A DNA stretch of 64,000 nt, taken from Parelaphostrongylus tenuis (taxonomy: Eukaryota > Nematoda > Chromadorea > Rhabditida > Metastrongylidae). The stretch lies in the NCBI GenBank assembly GCA_019055375.1, contig JAHQIW010001998.1, positions 248,001 to 312,000 on the forward strand, read 5' to 3'. This document shows, one piece after another, positions 47,901 through 56,200 of the stretch. Every line of letters begins with the position of its first letter. Position 1 is the first letter of the stretch. A program made the translations under genes and the position numbers. Under the pieces are notes generated by a model. The model was not told the DNA's origin and searched no databases. It saw only the letters and a program-made list of their open reading frames with translations.

Positions 47901-50900
47901 ACTGGCTCAAGTACATCAGTTAATGCAAAGTTGGTTCCATATCTTACAAAGCATTTGTATTTTCTATGGCCAAAGATTTTCGATCATTCGAACATACGGA
48001 TCATTCTGAATCGCTTCCCATTATCGACTATGTGTCAGCCTCGTCATAAAAGAAAATTCAGGTATCTTTTTCAATGAGTAGAATTGAGGTTGTTAGTAGT
48101 AAAATTTGTTGAGTACAATTCAGTACGGGACGTTCCTGCGTTGTCGCTTTCCTCATGGCCGTTTTGTTGTTTTAAGCTTCCCCAGTTGTTTTGGATTCGG
48201 TCTGCTTATCTCCACGAGTAACTGAGAGACTCAGGAACAACACAACGTCCCTGAGGAAGGCGATGCCGTTGAAGCTTCACGTGTTGGATTGTACTCAATA
48301 AGCCCTGCCATTGAGAACCTCGTTTCTGCTTATTGTAAGATATCTTTTGATTCATCGAGAATTTTATGCTTAGTAATCTGAGGTACGTTGTGATGTTGAG
48401 CCTCATCTGAAAAAAATCGTTTTCTTCATCATCGAGGAGTACCTAGGACTATGCATGTGCATTAATCATCTAAGCACTACAGATTACGGTAATTCTATGA
48501 GAAGTCGCTGGGAGCCAATAGAGTTCTAGAAGCATTTGGCACCCCTATGGATGAGATCCTATTGAACAGTGGGATGGTCAAAATGAAACTGGTTTCGAAT
48601 TCCGGAAATGATTGAATTTTTCACATGTGTGCCTTTATGGGAGCGCATGTGGCCTAGTGGCTCGAGTAGTCCTGGAAAGCGCGCGTTGTTGTGAGTTTGG
48701 TCCCGCGCTCAAGCCTTCCATCTATTCGGGGCTCGGTGTCAGGATTGTCTGGGAGGATAGTAGCATTGACTTGATATGTCGATAGGCCACCGCGGGTCAT
48801 TTGTGAAGACCAGATGTGCATTCAGTCATTTCTAACGATGCTAAATGAAGGCAAATGCATGGTGCATCCCAAGGAGTTTATCAAGGCGGAGAGCTTCATC
48901 CTTTGTTGATTTTTATAACTTTTGAAGTACAATATCTAGAATGTAGAACACTTCTTATCCTTTGTGAAGCGCTGCATTTGAATGTCAACATTTTAGGAGG
49001 TGTGACGTGGACTGGGGTGATTTTTCTGGACCACCACGCAAAATAATAAAGGTAAATACTTCTTGTGTTTGAATTCTTAGCTCTCAAAATCATTTTGTTG
49101 AATAGTATCTGCTTCCAGACGGAAGGTCTTGCGTAGTGAAGATGCTTCATTTCTCAGTAGCCTACAGCCGTGTAGTGTGTCAGAATTGAATACCCTTTTG
49201 AAGTATGTTCATCGACTACTTTACCACATCTATGATATGTTGGTGATTGGATATAAACATTATTCAGAGAAAAGCAGACACAACTGAGCGAACTGAATAG
49301 AGAAATATCGGAAAGACTTATCTGTCTTACATCGTCTAGGCGTCGTAGAGATGAATTGAAGGCAGTTTTTGTTATTTGATTTTGCTATTGTCGTAACCAT
49401 ATGTTTTCATCGTTTTTCAGAAAGCTCTGAATGAAGTAGAAGTTGACATTAACGAAAGGCAGAGTCAATGTCGGATATTAATGTTACGTAGAAACACAAT
49501 TACAAGGGCAGTGGAACGTCTGGAAGAAAGAAAACTTGATCGACTTCTTTCCTTTAACGAATGGTAATTTTTCCCCTATTCCTACTTTAAGCAGTCCACT
49601 CTATAGTTCTGAATTTCGCTGTCACGAGTTCTGGTGCTTTGTTTTAATAAGAGATTTTATTCATCTTCAGAGCTGTTGAAATAGATGAATTGAATTAGGG
49701 ACTCTCATGGTGATGCTGTGAAGAGTATACCAAGTGGTGAACAAACTGGAGCGCAGTCAGCTGGCAGCATATCTCGGTCATCTTCAATTGAGCGTTTACT
49801 TGAAACAGGATGTTCCTTCGACGGAAGTGAAGCATGGAATGACGAGCAGGCGATGCGCTTGAAGCTTCTTGCAAAAATGAAAGCAAGTGACCCTCCAACA
49901 AGCAATTCTAGTCAAGGTATAACAAATCTCAGTGACACATACATATTTTTGAAAGGGTCCAGTATTTGGTCCAGACATGAATGGAGGAGCATCACGTAAT
50001 ACTGAGGAGCTACGTGACCAGTCCACTCAAACAGCTGCAAGTGCTAGTGGAATTGATATCGTTGTTGATGAAATGCAACCATTGTACAGGTAACCTCAAA
50101 TGATTCTTTGAAATATTTATGGTGGCCCGATTTCCACTTTAAGCGCTGGATTGTTTGATGGCATATCAGTTTAGGTCCGACAATTTCCCTCAACGTCTGA
50201 GGCGTTTCGTCGGTTTACCCTGTGAAATGAGCTCCACCACTACCGATTGCCCAAATGAATTGAGTGGGAAAAAATGTGCAGATGTGTATTGCGAGTCGTA
50301 TGTTTCGTGAAATTGTTTGGACTTAGGGGGTACTTCGTACCGCAACAGAAATTTACACATTTCTGTTCTTGAATTTCAAGCTACCAGTCAGCGATCAGCT
50401 TTTGACAGCGCATAGTCTTCGAGCTTTCCGGTTGCCCGATGTAATTGTTGCTAAGGGTCAATTTTCAGAAAACATACAAAAGATGAGGAATTAACAACAG
50501 TAGACGTTCTTAGCATGCTGATTACCCACGTTCCTGCATTGGGTCATTTTGCGGAGTCTGCGGATCTCACGAGTTCGCTCTTTTATACTTTGACTAGTTT
50601 GTTTGTGTGCTGAGAATTTTTGATTGACATATCATGTTATCAGCACTATTATGGTCAGATAGTTTGACAAATAGTGGATTCTGATCTGTTTTTACGAGTA
50701 CTATTACCAAGATTACTAGGACAAGCGGCGATCGAACTGAAGTCGAAGAGGTTACCCAACGAGCGATTTGGAGTGTTTGCACGACGTCTCCTTGATGAGT
50801 TACCCTCAGACAAGAGATCTGTTGGAAGCAAGCGAAGTCGACAAGAAAACATGAGGGTTCGCATGCAGATGAGAAGTATTCATTGTGTAGTGATGGATAG

Positions 50901-50946
50901 GAGTAAAATGTACTGTATAAAAGAAAGAAATATGAGAGCAGAATAG
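32929..50946 (+). CDS. ~20-exon gene for an Arg/Ser-rich, acidic, proline-tract protein (likely nuclear RNA processing); unnamed
   Basis: Exons read by splice signals and phase: 32929-32952, 33013-33147, 36777-36857, 39543-39654, 39719-39799, 42069-42239, 42335-42510, 42572-42752, 42819-42906, 43826-43888, 44588-44876, 46314-46387, 47660-47746, 47817-48061, 48997-49051, 49421-49563, 49699-49916, 49963-50089, 50469-50596, 50675-50946 (TAG). Phases agree at every junction except 42906/43826, where a small exon is probably missing. The ~915-residue product has acidic segments (9-80), an EDGEVSDE motif near 110-117, an Arg/Ser-rich block (145-230), a Pro7 tract near 430 and a charged helical stretch (623-670). 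I see no catalytic domain or CCCH finger. EDGE-type acidic motifs, RS blocks and poly-Pro occur in nuclear RNA-processing proteins, and the order loosely recalls the ZFC3H1 N-terminus; that is inference. The start ATG is chosen because its exon joins the next one in phase across a 60-nt intron; a trans-spliced start in the 36777 exon is possible. Confidence 0.72.
33013..33147 (+). CDS. Exon 2 of the RS/EDGE gene (acidic)
   Basis: This 45-codon exon is open from the TAG acceptor ending at 33012 to a GTAGGT donor at 33148. It is rich in Glu, Asp, Arg and Ser and ends EIDRIIAETN. It contains no Met, so translation must begin upstream (proposed ATG at 32929) or in the next exon. It is phase 0 at both ends. 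A CAG inside the exon at 33022 offers an alternative acceptor, but in the wrong phase. Confidence 0.65.
33350..33650 (+). mobile_element. tRNA-derived SINE, reference copy
   Basis: The head has box A TGACGCAGTGGTTAGAGG and box B GGTTCGATCTCG. The body runs through CTCATGGCTCACCAAGCC, GGTACCAGACTGGTCT, GGAGGATAAGCAGCACTGAC and GTAAAGGCCAGATGTGC to GATCAACGCCGAGAGCTTTA. About 300 bp. It lies in the first long intron of the 20-exon gene, paired with an inverted copy at 33690. Confidence 0.7.
33690..33945 (-). mobile_element. tRNA-derived SINE, inverted copy
   Basis: It starts AAAGCTCTTGGCGTTGGTAA and ends with the complement of box A (CCTCTAACCACTGCGCCACA). With the copy at 33350 it forms a tail-to-tail pair about 40 bp apart, able to form a long hairpin in RNA. 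Confidence 0.65.
34130..34690. repeat. Foldback-family copy
   Basis: It shares TGAGCCACGCTTGTCATCG-type ends, CGATACACGTGTTTCGATCA, GGTGCTCCAGTCCCCACACT and CATTTCGAGTG-like ends with the 38.1 kb element, with mirrored arms (CACGTGTATCGGGCTCTATA). Confidence 0.6.
34750..35165. repeat. Palindromic element related to the 54 kb family
   Basis: AAAGCCTTACCGAGGTTGTT and CATTAGTGGCCCCACGCCCC on the left, GGGGCGTGGGCCACAGATGA and CGTACCAATTTCGGTAAGGC on the right. The central arms around 34,990 pair as ACAGTCGATGAGATGG / CATCGACTG. Confidence 0.55.
35250..35835. mobile_element. Inverted pair of Penelope-like element termini
   Basis: Left: GATGGATTTTGTTGGTTG-like lead, then the minus-strand hairpin motif ending CTTCTTCAGAGCCTGAACG. 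Right: the mirror image, AGGCTCTGAAGAAGGCGTAC ... CGAAACGTCAGCC. Between them lie further mirrored bases (ATTCACTGTAACGTCAT). No coding remains. It sits in the intron after exon 2 of the 20-exon gene. Confidence 0.55.
36112..36405 (+). mobile_element. tRNA-derived SINE, diverged copy
   Basis: Head ATATGCCGCAGTGATTAGAA with box B CGTTCGAACCTTGG, body GAATAGGTACCAGACTTGTT to GGTTGATCATTGCCGAGAAC. It is directly followed, in the same orientation, by another copy at 36420. Confidence 0.58.
36420..36710 (+). mobile_element. tRNA-derived SINE copy
   Basis: AGCATGTGGCGCAGTGGTTA and GGTTCGATCTCGCACTC give clear A and B boxes. The body ends TTGATCAGCGCCGAGAGCTT, just 65 bp before exon 36777 of the 20-exon gene. 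Confidence 0.66.
38080..38680. repeat. Near-perfect ~500 bp palindrome of the foldback family
   Basis: The left arm includes GGCTGACTTATAGAGCCCG, CACGTGTTTCGATCTTGCG and TCTCTGTGGGTGCTCCAGTC. The right arm is its reverse complement almost base for base, with the centre near 38400. Related elements lie at 34130-34690, 30700-31170, 18380-18800 and, as a half, 4300-4575. No coding is present. Confidence 0.72.
38905..39475 (-). mobile_element. Mariner MITE with transposase HTH fragment
   Basis: TIRs begin ATAAGTTTTGGCACTAGAG at the left and mirror it at the right (CTAGTGCCAAAACTTACGAG). The minus strand encodes RRPREVDREAVIEVIEKNP, the linker after the first helix-turn-helix of mariner transposases. 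It lies in the intron just before exon 4 of the 20-exon gene. Confidence 0.6.
39543..39799 (+). CDS. Exons 4-5 of the RS/EDGE gene, carrying the EDGEVSDE motif
   Basis: Exon 39543-39654 follows a CTTTAG acceptor and encodes 37 residues ending REDGEVSDE. It joins exon 39719-39799 across a 64-nt intron (GTAATC to TTTCAG), splitting an Asp codon. The second exon is Ser- and Lys/Arg-rich. Its donor is read as GTGGGT at 39800 rather than GTACTT two bases on, because only the former keeps phase with the exon at 42069. The acidic motif is the best handle for homology searches. Confidence 0.68.
40300..41155. mobile_element. TIR element enclosing three tandem ~280 bp repeats
   Basis: The ends are inverted repeats of about 40 bp (GTGATAACATGTTTTGAGCC / GGCTCAGGACGTGTTGTCAT). 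Inside, units beginning GGTATGACACTTATAAAGTG start at 40348, 40626 and 40915; the first two are ~278-289 bp and the third is cut at about 130 bp. Each holds GACACGTGTTTCGGCC, a motif shared with the foldback family. No open reading frame of note. It lies between exons 5 and 6 of the 20-exon gene. Confidence 0.68.
42069..42906 (+). CDS. Exons 6-9 of the RS/EDGE gene: Arg/Ser-rich block
   Basis: Four closely spaced exons (42069-42239, 42335-42510, 42572-42752, 42819-42906) are separated by introns of 95, 61 and 66 nt, all GT-AG and phase-consistent (1, 1, 0, 1). The first two encode many Arg/Arg, Ser/Arg and Arg/Asp pairs, typical of RS-type splicing-associated proteins. The third is a Ser/Thr/Val-rich spacer and the fourth holds TVREWSYATEN. 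The last exon ends in phase 2 at a GTACTT donor. This is the densest and most reliable stretch of the model. Confidence 0.72.
42929..43482. mobile_element. TTAA-type (piggyBac-like) non-autonomous element
   Basis: The left end reads TTTAACCCTTAGAGGACGG; the right end is its complement, CCGTCCTTAGAGGGTCGAT. TTAA plus a CCC start is the signature of piggyBac-family ends. Next to the left TIR is a perfect 16 bp palindrome (TGCATTCCATGGAATGCA). No transposase. It lies in the intron after exon 42819-42906 of the 20-exon gene. Confidence 0.5.
44393..44474 (+). repeat. tRNA-like sequence (pseudo-tRNA or SINE head)
   Basis: About 82 bases with a box A-like TGCCATTGGTTAGCACG, a box B-like TTTCGATTCCCG and weakly pairing ends (GCCTCGG / TGAGGTTC). 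The anticodon arm is not convincing, so I treat it as tRNA-derived, not as a functional tRNA. Confidence 0.35.
44588..44876 (+). CDS. Exon 11 of the RS/EDGE gene: proline tract and acidic Ser-rich tail
   Basis: The exon runs 96 codons after a TTTAG acceptor. It contains a run of seven Pro after LLTH, then DNPDNYDDVGMDVESS and a Ser-rich stretch, ending at GAAG|GTTATT. The preceding small exon (43826-43888) is also proline-rich (PPPPAPP) and matches it in phase 0. Proline tracts of this kind bind SH3, WW or EVH1 modules in other proteins; no partner can be inferred here. Confidence 0.68.
45070..45560. repeat. Dispersed repeat, copy 2
   Basis: Contains CTCGCACTTCGAAAGAAACT, ATTTCCTCTACACGTTCATA and CAGCGTCATAGAGG-type blocks parallel to 29.0-29.6 kb, with many substitutions. 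It lies in the intron between exons 44588-44876 and 46314-46387. Confidence 0.45.
46695..46885. mobile_element. Short inverted pair of Penelope-like hairpin motifs
   Basis: CTACGTTTCGACGCGTTTCG then TCTTCTTCGGAGCC at 46701-46735 faces GGTTCTGAAGAAGACGAAGC then GTTGAGACGCTAGCC at 46847-46880. This is the smallest example of the inverted arrangement, 190 bp end to end, in the intron before exon 47660. Confidence 0.45.
47149..47393. repeat. Inverted-repeat element, 31 bp arms
   Basis: AACTGGCAGGGCTGGGCACT then GCTCCACT at 47152-47180 pairs with AGTGGAGCAGAGCGTCCAGC then CTTGCCAGTTG at 47363-47393 with few mismatches. It is intronic, just upstream of exon 47660. Confidence 0.5.
48640..48905 (+). 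mobile_element. tRNA-derived SINE, diverged copy
   Basis: GCATGTGGCCTAGTGGCTCG head, GGATAGTAGCATTGACTTG, GGCCACCGCGGGTCATTTG and GGCGGAGAGCTTCATCC tail. It lies in the intron before the 48997 exon. Confidence 0.55.
49421..50089 (+). CDS. Exons 16-18 of the RS/EDGE gene: charged helical segment and Ser-rich region
   Basis: Exons 49421-49563, 49699-49916 and 49963-50089 are joined in phase 2 then 1. The first is rich in Arg, Glu and Leu (AVERLEERKLDRLL) and looks helical, possibly a coiled coil. The second contains SISRSSSIERLLETG and EQAMRLKLLAKMKAS. The third uses an acceptor at 49962, because the AG at 49954-55 would put a stop in frame. The 46-nt intron 49917-49962 is the shortest in this gene. 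Confidence 0.68.
50469..50946 (+). CDS. Last two exons of the RS/EDGE gene
   Basis: Exon 50469-50596 follows TTTTCAG and encodes a more hydrophobic, ordered segment (VDVLSMLITHVPALGHF). If its weak donor (GTTTGT) is skipped, the frame stops at TGA about 18 bases later, giving an alternative C-terminus. Exon 50675-50946 encodes a 90-residue basic tail starting DSDLFLRVLLPRLLG and ending at TAG. No AATAAA is evident just downstream, so the transcript end is uncertain. Confidence 0.55.
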
Positions 50947-51414
50947 AAGAGAAAAGGTAGTAAGTAACTTGGCACGACGTTACGAATTTTTGAAGAAGTA
51001 TACCTCAATTTCACCTATCTTTTGCTCATAACGCAATGTACAGGTTATACACGTTTATAATCTCCAAGGCCAACTATCTTTTAATCTCGGCATAGAAAGA
51101 ATAATTTAGTTTTTTCTTGATAAGCGGATGCGAAGTTGTTTTAGGAGTATGACATATGAGAGTATAAACAGTGGAATTACAATACAATAACTGACGTCAG
51201 TTGTCTCGCGTTTTTGGACCTGGGAAAATCAAGCTGACATGCAATCTCCTCAGCCAAAGGCTTTCATAACTAAAGCAGATAAATCTTAGTAAGTTATCAA
51301 CTCATCAAGTTTGATCTACATTGGTTATTGATATGTTTTGCTGAGTAGATTGCATGTCAGCTTCACTCTTCCAAGCTCTGAAGAAGATGGAACCGTTGAA
51401 ACATCACCTATTGT

Positions 51415-51985
51415 AATCGCTCGTTTCATAAATTTTGGCACTAGAGAAAACCGAATTCATTAACGAAAAGTAACTGAAAATGCATGGTTTTGGTGCCATT
51501 CAATTGCGCATCTTCTTGCAAACATTTTGGTTTACAACTTGCCTATACTTTCTTTGAGATGGATCATGCGCTATTATGCACCAATGGCGCGTAGGGGATT
51601 TGCTAGTGAAACGGCGCGCAAGATCAGTGAAGCCTGGGGCGATGTTACGGTTGCGAACAGGACGGCTAGGAAGTGGTTCGAAATTTTCAAAGCTGTGGAA
51701 AACAGTCTGAAGGATCATTCGCGCTCGGGCTGTCCACAGAAGCTCCATTAATCTTGCGCGCCGATTCAATAACATCTTCCCCTACGCGCCATTCGTGGGA
51801 CGAGCAGCAGGAGTTTTTGTTCCCACAAGAGCTCCATCATAAAGCAATTGTAGGTAAGTTGTATATAAAATTGTTCGCAAGAAAATGTGCAGTTGAACGA
51901 TACCAAAATCATGCGATAATGATTAAATTGTTTATCGATTTGGTGTTTATTGCAACAGTGCCAAAACTTATAGGACGTCCTAATA
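51415..51985 (+). mobile_element. Mariner MITE with N-terminal helix-turn-helix fragment
   Basis: The TIRs match those at 38.9 and 24.4 kb (TTTTGGCACTAGAG). The plus strand reads ETARKISEAWGDVTVANRTA then KWFEIFKAVENSLKDHSRSG, which follows the mariner DNA-binding domain up to the GRP linker. Catalytic regions are absent. Confidence 0.65.
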
Positions 51986-52450
51986 TCATTGCTATATTGT
52001 ATTATTGCATTCAATGAGTATCACTATTGGCAACGTCGCATCTGCTTATGGAGGAAACTTGCTGAATTATACATGGTTCCTTGATAATGATTGTTTTCGA
52101 ACCCGAAATGTCTCAAAATTGAGCCTCGAGAAGAGCATAGTTCCCAAATGTGGCTTAACTTGATGTGATGTTGAGATGTTTTCGACATAAAGCGATGACG
52201 GTTTTAAGTTTATGCATCTATGAATTCTTATAGATCAGTGTAGGTTAGGCACTGATTATCTTACCCAAGGGGATCCATCCCGTTGACTAAATTGAATTCA
52301 CCCTGTCCTCCTGGGGATAGCGTAAAATTATATGGAAATTTCCACTATTGTATTTAAGAAAAGTAGAGCACTGTTTTATGTTCACGTGCAATTGTACCAG
52401 TTCCTTGCGTTCACCGATTGACTGTATTCAATTTCAGGATTTTCGTTGAA

Positions 52451-52683
52451 TGAGTACACTTGAGGATTCCGTGAGTGGGTAGGTTAAAGTATTGGATTGA
52501 TGTTCTCGGTGAAATTTTCTGTGACACGTTTTATCAGTTCAGGAATATGAACATTGTTTACTATGTCCTCGCTGTTTACGCGGGTACCACTTTCGTGCTT
52601 ATAATGTACAAGAGATTTATTTTAATAAAATTTTATACAAGTAAATATTTACACATTCTCATAGCCATCCTAACCATGAGTTG
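52451..52683 (+). CDS. Candidate two-exon small gene near 52.5 kb
   Basis: ATTTCAG precedes ATG at 52451 (MSTLEDS, then GTGAGT), and a 71-nt intron ends GTTCAG at 52542. In phase, the second exon reads a short Cys-containing tail (CLLCPRCLRG) to a TAA. Another frame of the same exon encodes one membrane helix (NIVYYVLAVYAGTTFVLIMY), faintly like ATP-synthase subunit k, but has no phase-matched first exon. An AATAAA at 52624 precedes both stops. Confidence 0.22.
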
Positions 52684-52949
52684 ATCTACCAAATGAACCA
52701 AGTTTCATTAGACTATGAGCACACTTCGGAGAACCAATCATAACTGTTTTACTGACTTCTCTGAATGAATATGGTTGATTCCAAGTATTGTTCGCCACTG
52801 ACAGCGTCATTAGCAACGTAATGACAATATGAAGTTGTCATAGAGAATACTGATGTATCACTGGTCAGAATCTATGGTAATGGGCGATGCGTTGTGTGCT
52901 TCAAATCAAAGCGTCACAATCGAAGGTGGTATTTTTGAGGAGTGTACTT

Positions 52950-53175
52950 ACTAAGTGAATTGATTGGTGAGCAAAAGTAAAGGCCTCAGCGGAAATCGAA
53001 CCCACGTTTCATCTATACCGGGGAAAAATACTAGAAATTTAGTGTACTTTGTACTTACTTTGGTCCCCAGTATGGATGGAAGGCGGGTTCAACTCCTGCT
53101 GAGATCGTATATTTGCTCACCACTCAATTCTTATATATATGAAACATCATAACACTGCGAAGAAAGCAGTAAAAA
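52950..53175. repeat. Third copy of the tRNA-like inverted-repeat family
   Basis: CCTCAGCGGAAATCGAACCC (reverse T-arm-like) faces AAGGCGGGTTCAACTCCTGC, with GTGAGCAAAAGTA and TTTGCTCACC outside and GAAACATCATAACACTGCG at the right edge. Confidence 0.42.
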
Positions 53176-53179
53176 TACT

Positions 53180-54055
53180 AGAAATTTAGTGTTCATACAT
53201 TCGCAAACGTGGTAAAATCTCAGCTGCTTTAGCAGTAATCTGTCAGAGACCTCGATGCTTTGTTGGTGGTTATTGCGTACTTCTGAAGTTCTCGTGGAAG
53301 ACCACATATTCTTTTGGTGCGTCATCACGTGGAATGTTAAATTTGAAATGAAAACAGGGTAGTGAGAAGATTTAGATTCTTATGTACCTACTGGCTTTCG
53401 AAAGACTATCGGCAGGTGTCCGGAACACAGTGAAATACATTAATGTCTTTAAAGTGCTTCATTAAACAGCATTCTTTCTAGTTTTCTAAATGTACTAAAT
53501 GGATGGAACACAGATGAAATCCAAGGTTACAGTAAATCCTCCTGTCTGAATTTCTAATAATCAATTACCACATTCAGTGCAAAATTGTTGTAGACACGCG
53601 CAAAAGTTCATGAGTAATAGTGGGTTGTGTTGGACTTGAGCGTTGACATTTGTGATAGACACAAGTAAACTAGTCAGTAGAAACAACGGATGCATTCAAG
53701 AATGAATGTTACTTGCTCGTGTTGATACACCCGTACATCTCGATCTAATCTTCTAAACCATCAACATTCCCGCGTATTTCTAGTGTAGATTCCTATCGCT
53801 CAACGTCCATATCCGTGATTTATCTCTACTGGAATACGATCTCAATCACTACTCGGTAGCCTACGTAACTCATAAAATTCATTCGCCCAGAATTTCTATT
53901 CTGAAGTTCTATTAATAATAGTATTAGTTTTTATAAGAGCATGTGAATTTGTTGATGTCTTTTATTGCATTTCTGTGAAATGCACTGGACGAGGTTCAGT
54001 TAAGAACTCCAATTTTTTTGATTTCGTCTTATGTTAATTTCTCATCCTGTCCTAT
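53180..54055. other. No gene recognised
   Basis: No exon chain or bounded repeat. AGAGCATGTGAATTTGTTG at 53937 resembles GAGCATGTGATTTTATTGG at 55003, the two sides of the 0.9 kb palindrome, suggesting flanking direct repeats. Confidence 0.3.
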
Positions 54056-54059
54056 GAAA

Positions 54060-54975
54060 CAGTGAATTGACAAGAAATTCCCCGGACTTTTTCGTTCTTA
54101 CTGTGTATTTTTCACGTATTAAAGTTTTTGTTTCCTACTGTCGTTTAGAGCAGCTTGTCGCGGTTATTTTGATATATTACAATCATACATTTGTTTTAAG
54201 ATGTAATTGTTTCAGGAGCAAAAACGATTGTTGGTGTTACACGAGTACCGTCCGGTGTTCAAGTGCTGTTTTGGCACGCCTCGATACTCGTGTAGCATCA
54301 ACAATCGTTTTTGCTATAAACATTCAAAATCAAATCCAAAAAAAAAAGAATGTTTTTAGCCTAAAACGAGGTTGGTACGCCAGGGCCATACACCGGTGTT
54401 TCGGAGGTTCGTCCTCCTCGTCAGTGACCCTCGCTCCACATTAAGCCCTTCATTGTAGCAAGGAGGGAGGCGTATGTGGTAAGTGGTGATGGCATAGTGT
54501 ACAGTGACACTGGTCCATCACCATCAGTCGATGTTTCGGCTGGTAGACCAAAACTAATCCATTGAATCGACTGTTTTTAAAACCTCGTTATAAACATTCA
54601 AAATCAAATCCAATGCCTAAACCTCGTAATAAGCATTCAAAATCAAATCCTATGCCATCACCACATACCACATACGCCTCCCTCCTTGCTACAATGCAGG
54701 GCTTAATGTGGGGCGGGGGTCACTGACGAGGAGGACGAACCTCCGAAACACCGGTGTATGGCCCTGGCGTACCAACCTCGTTTTAGGCTAAAAACATTCT
54801 TTTTTTTTTGGAATCGTTTTTGCCCTTGGAACAATTCCATATTAAAACAAATATATAAGTGTTGATTACCAAAATATCAAGATGCTGCTCGATTTGATAG
54901 TAGAGTAAAAACTCAAATGCATGAAAAATAATCAACAAGAACGAAAAAGTCCGGAAAATTCCTTGCCGATCCAAT
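54060..54975. repeat. 0.9 kb palindromic element
   Basis: The outer arms GAAATTCCCCGGACTTTTTC and GAAAAAGTCCGGAAAATTCC pair. Inner arms carry CACCGGTGTTTCGGAGGTTC then GTCCTCCTCGTCAGTGACC on the left and their complements on the right (54700-54790). A GTAGCAAGGAGGGAGGCG segment is mirrored closer to the centre. Confidence 0.68.
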
Positions 54976-55514
54976 ATGTTTTCTCACAACGATAATGAGC
55001 ATGTGATTTTATTGGCATGTTTTATTGTATTTCTATGAAATATGTTGATATAGAAATGCCTTTGGTAAATTAATTCATAATATTCTAAATGAAAAACGGA
55101 TTTTTGTTTGCAAACTATCTATGTCTTCTCGGTGGTTTGGTATTCAAACCAGTGGAGCCCATGACAATGATAATATCCTGCGTCAACCACAAAGAAAATT
55201 CCCCTTGGTAATTCAACATCCCGATAGGTCCTGCGTTGATACTCCCCAGAAAGAATATTTGATTTTTCTCAATCTCTTTACCACGTTTAGTTTACTAGGG
55301 TATAAAATTAAACCATGTCAATTCTCCTTAGTAATACAGTATCCTTGACGAAATGAATGGTAACTGGAAACAGGCCGAGTCAGCACTAATAATAAAAGTC
55401 ACTCTTCCCTCATTTTTCTAATGTATCTTGGAACTATATTCATCGAAGATATGTGATTAACTGAACTTATGGATGTTTTCTGGAATCCCTTAATGGATGT
55501 TATCTGGAATCCTA

Positions 55515-55727
55515 GCTTAATTCAATCTGAGTGGAAATGGTTGAAGAGACGGCGGAGTCACTCGTTATACAGATTATCAAGAAATCAAATAATGGTTCAA
55601 CCCCTCTTACCGGCCTCCTGCGAGCATATGCGAATGCCTCAGCTTGGTTATCCGTGTGATTGTAGTCACATTCGATTTGACCGTCATTTTACGGCATCAA
55701 TTGAAAAGACAAAATCTTCAAGCAACG
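55515..55727 (+). CDS. Candidate exon with two competing frames
   Basis: After ATCCTAG, one frame is open for 70 codons (SEWKWLKRRRSHSLYRL ... CDCSHIRFDRHF) to a GTTGAA donor. A second frame starts at ATG 55539 (VEETAESLVIQIIKKS, LLRAYANASAWLS) and reaches GTGTGA. Both look protein-like and only one can be right. No neighbouring exons were linked. Confidence 0.22.
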
Positions 55728-55829
55728 GTTGAAACTACGCGCGGATTGTTTACGACCATTGAGATAGTAATTATGAGGAAGGGATTTGGATGAAAGAAGT
55801 GCTGCGATCTCCAATTGTGAAAACAGGTT

Positions 55830-56200
55830 GCGTGTGCAATAAAATGATTTTTCGAGTCTGAGAGGTACTTATGACAATATAATGTACCCGATCGCTGATA
55901 ATACAATGGAGAGCAAAGGCTGATGCCTTGGCAATTTCAAGTGGACGGGAATCTCTGTTTGAGAATCAGCGTTGGAGGTTAATACTGTCAAACTGTTTGC
56001 AAAATGGTGATAAGGACATAGTGATTACCCTGAATCCAAACAACTGGAAGTGGTTGTCTGCGTATTCACCTTGAACGTGATATCCGTGTACTATCATCTG
56101 TGGAAAAAGGTGGATGGAATCCTTAGGAGCGATATGTCATAGGTTTTAAGGAATCTTCAAACATATCTCTCACACGATTATCTAACTCAGAGGCTTTCCG
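55830..56200. repeat. Ancient duplicated segment, copy 2
   Basis: Partner of 25690-26200. Just beyond it, the minus strand near 56510-56370 reads MTKSFRTIPRFDNKFAVLDE then YYVLKRN-stop behind a CTGTAG acceptor, which might be a decayed exon of the duplicated unit. Confidence 0.4.
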
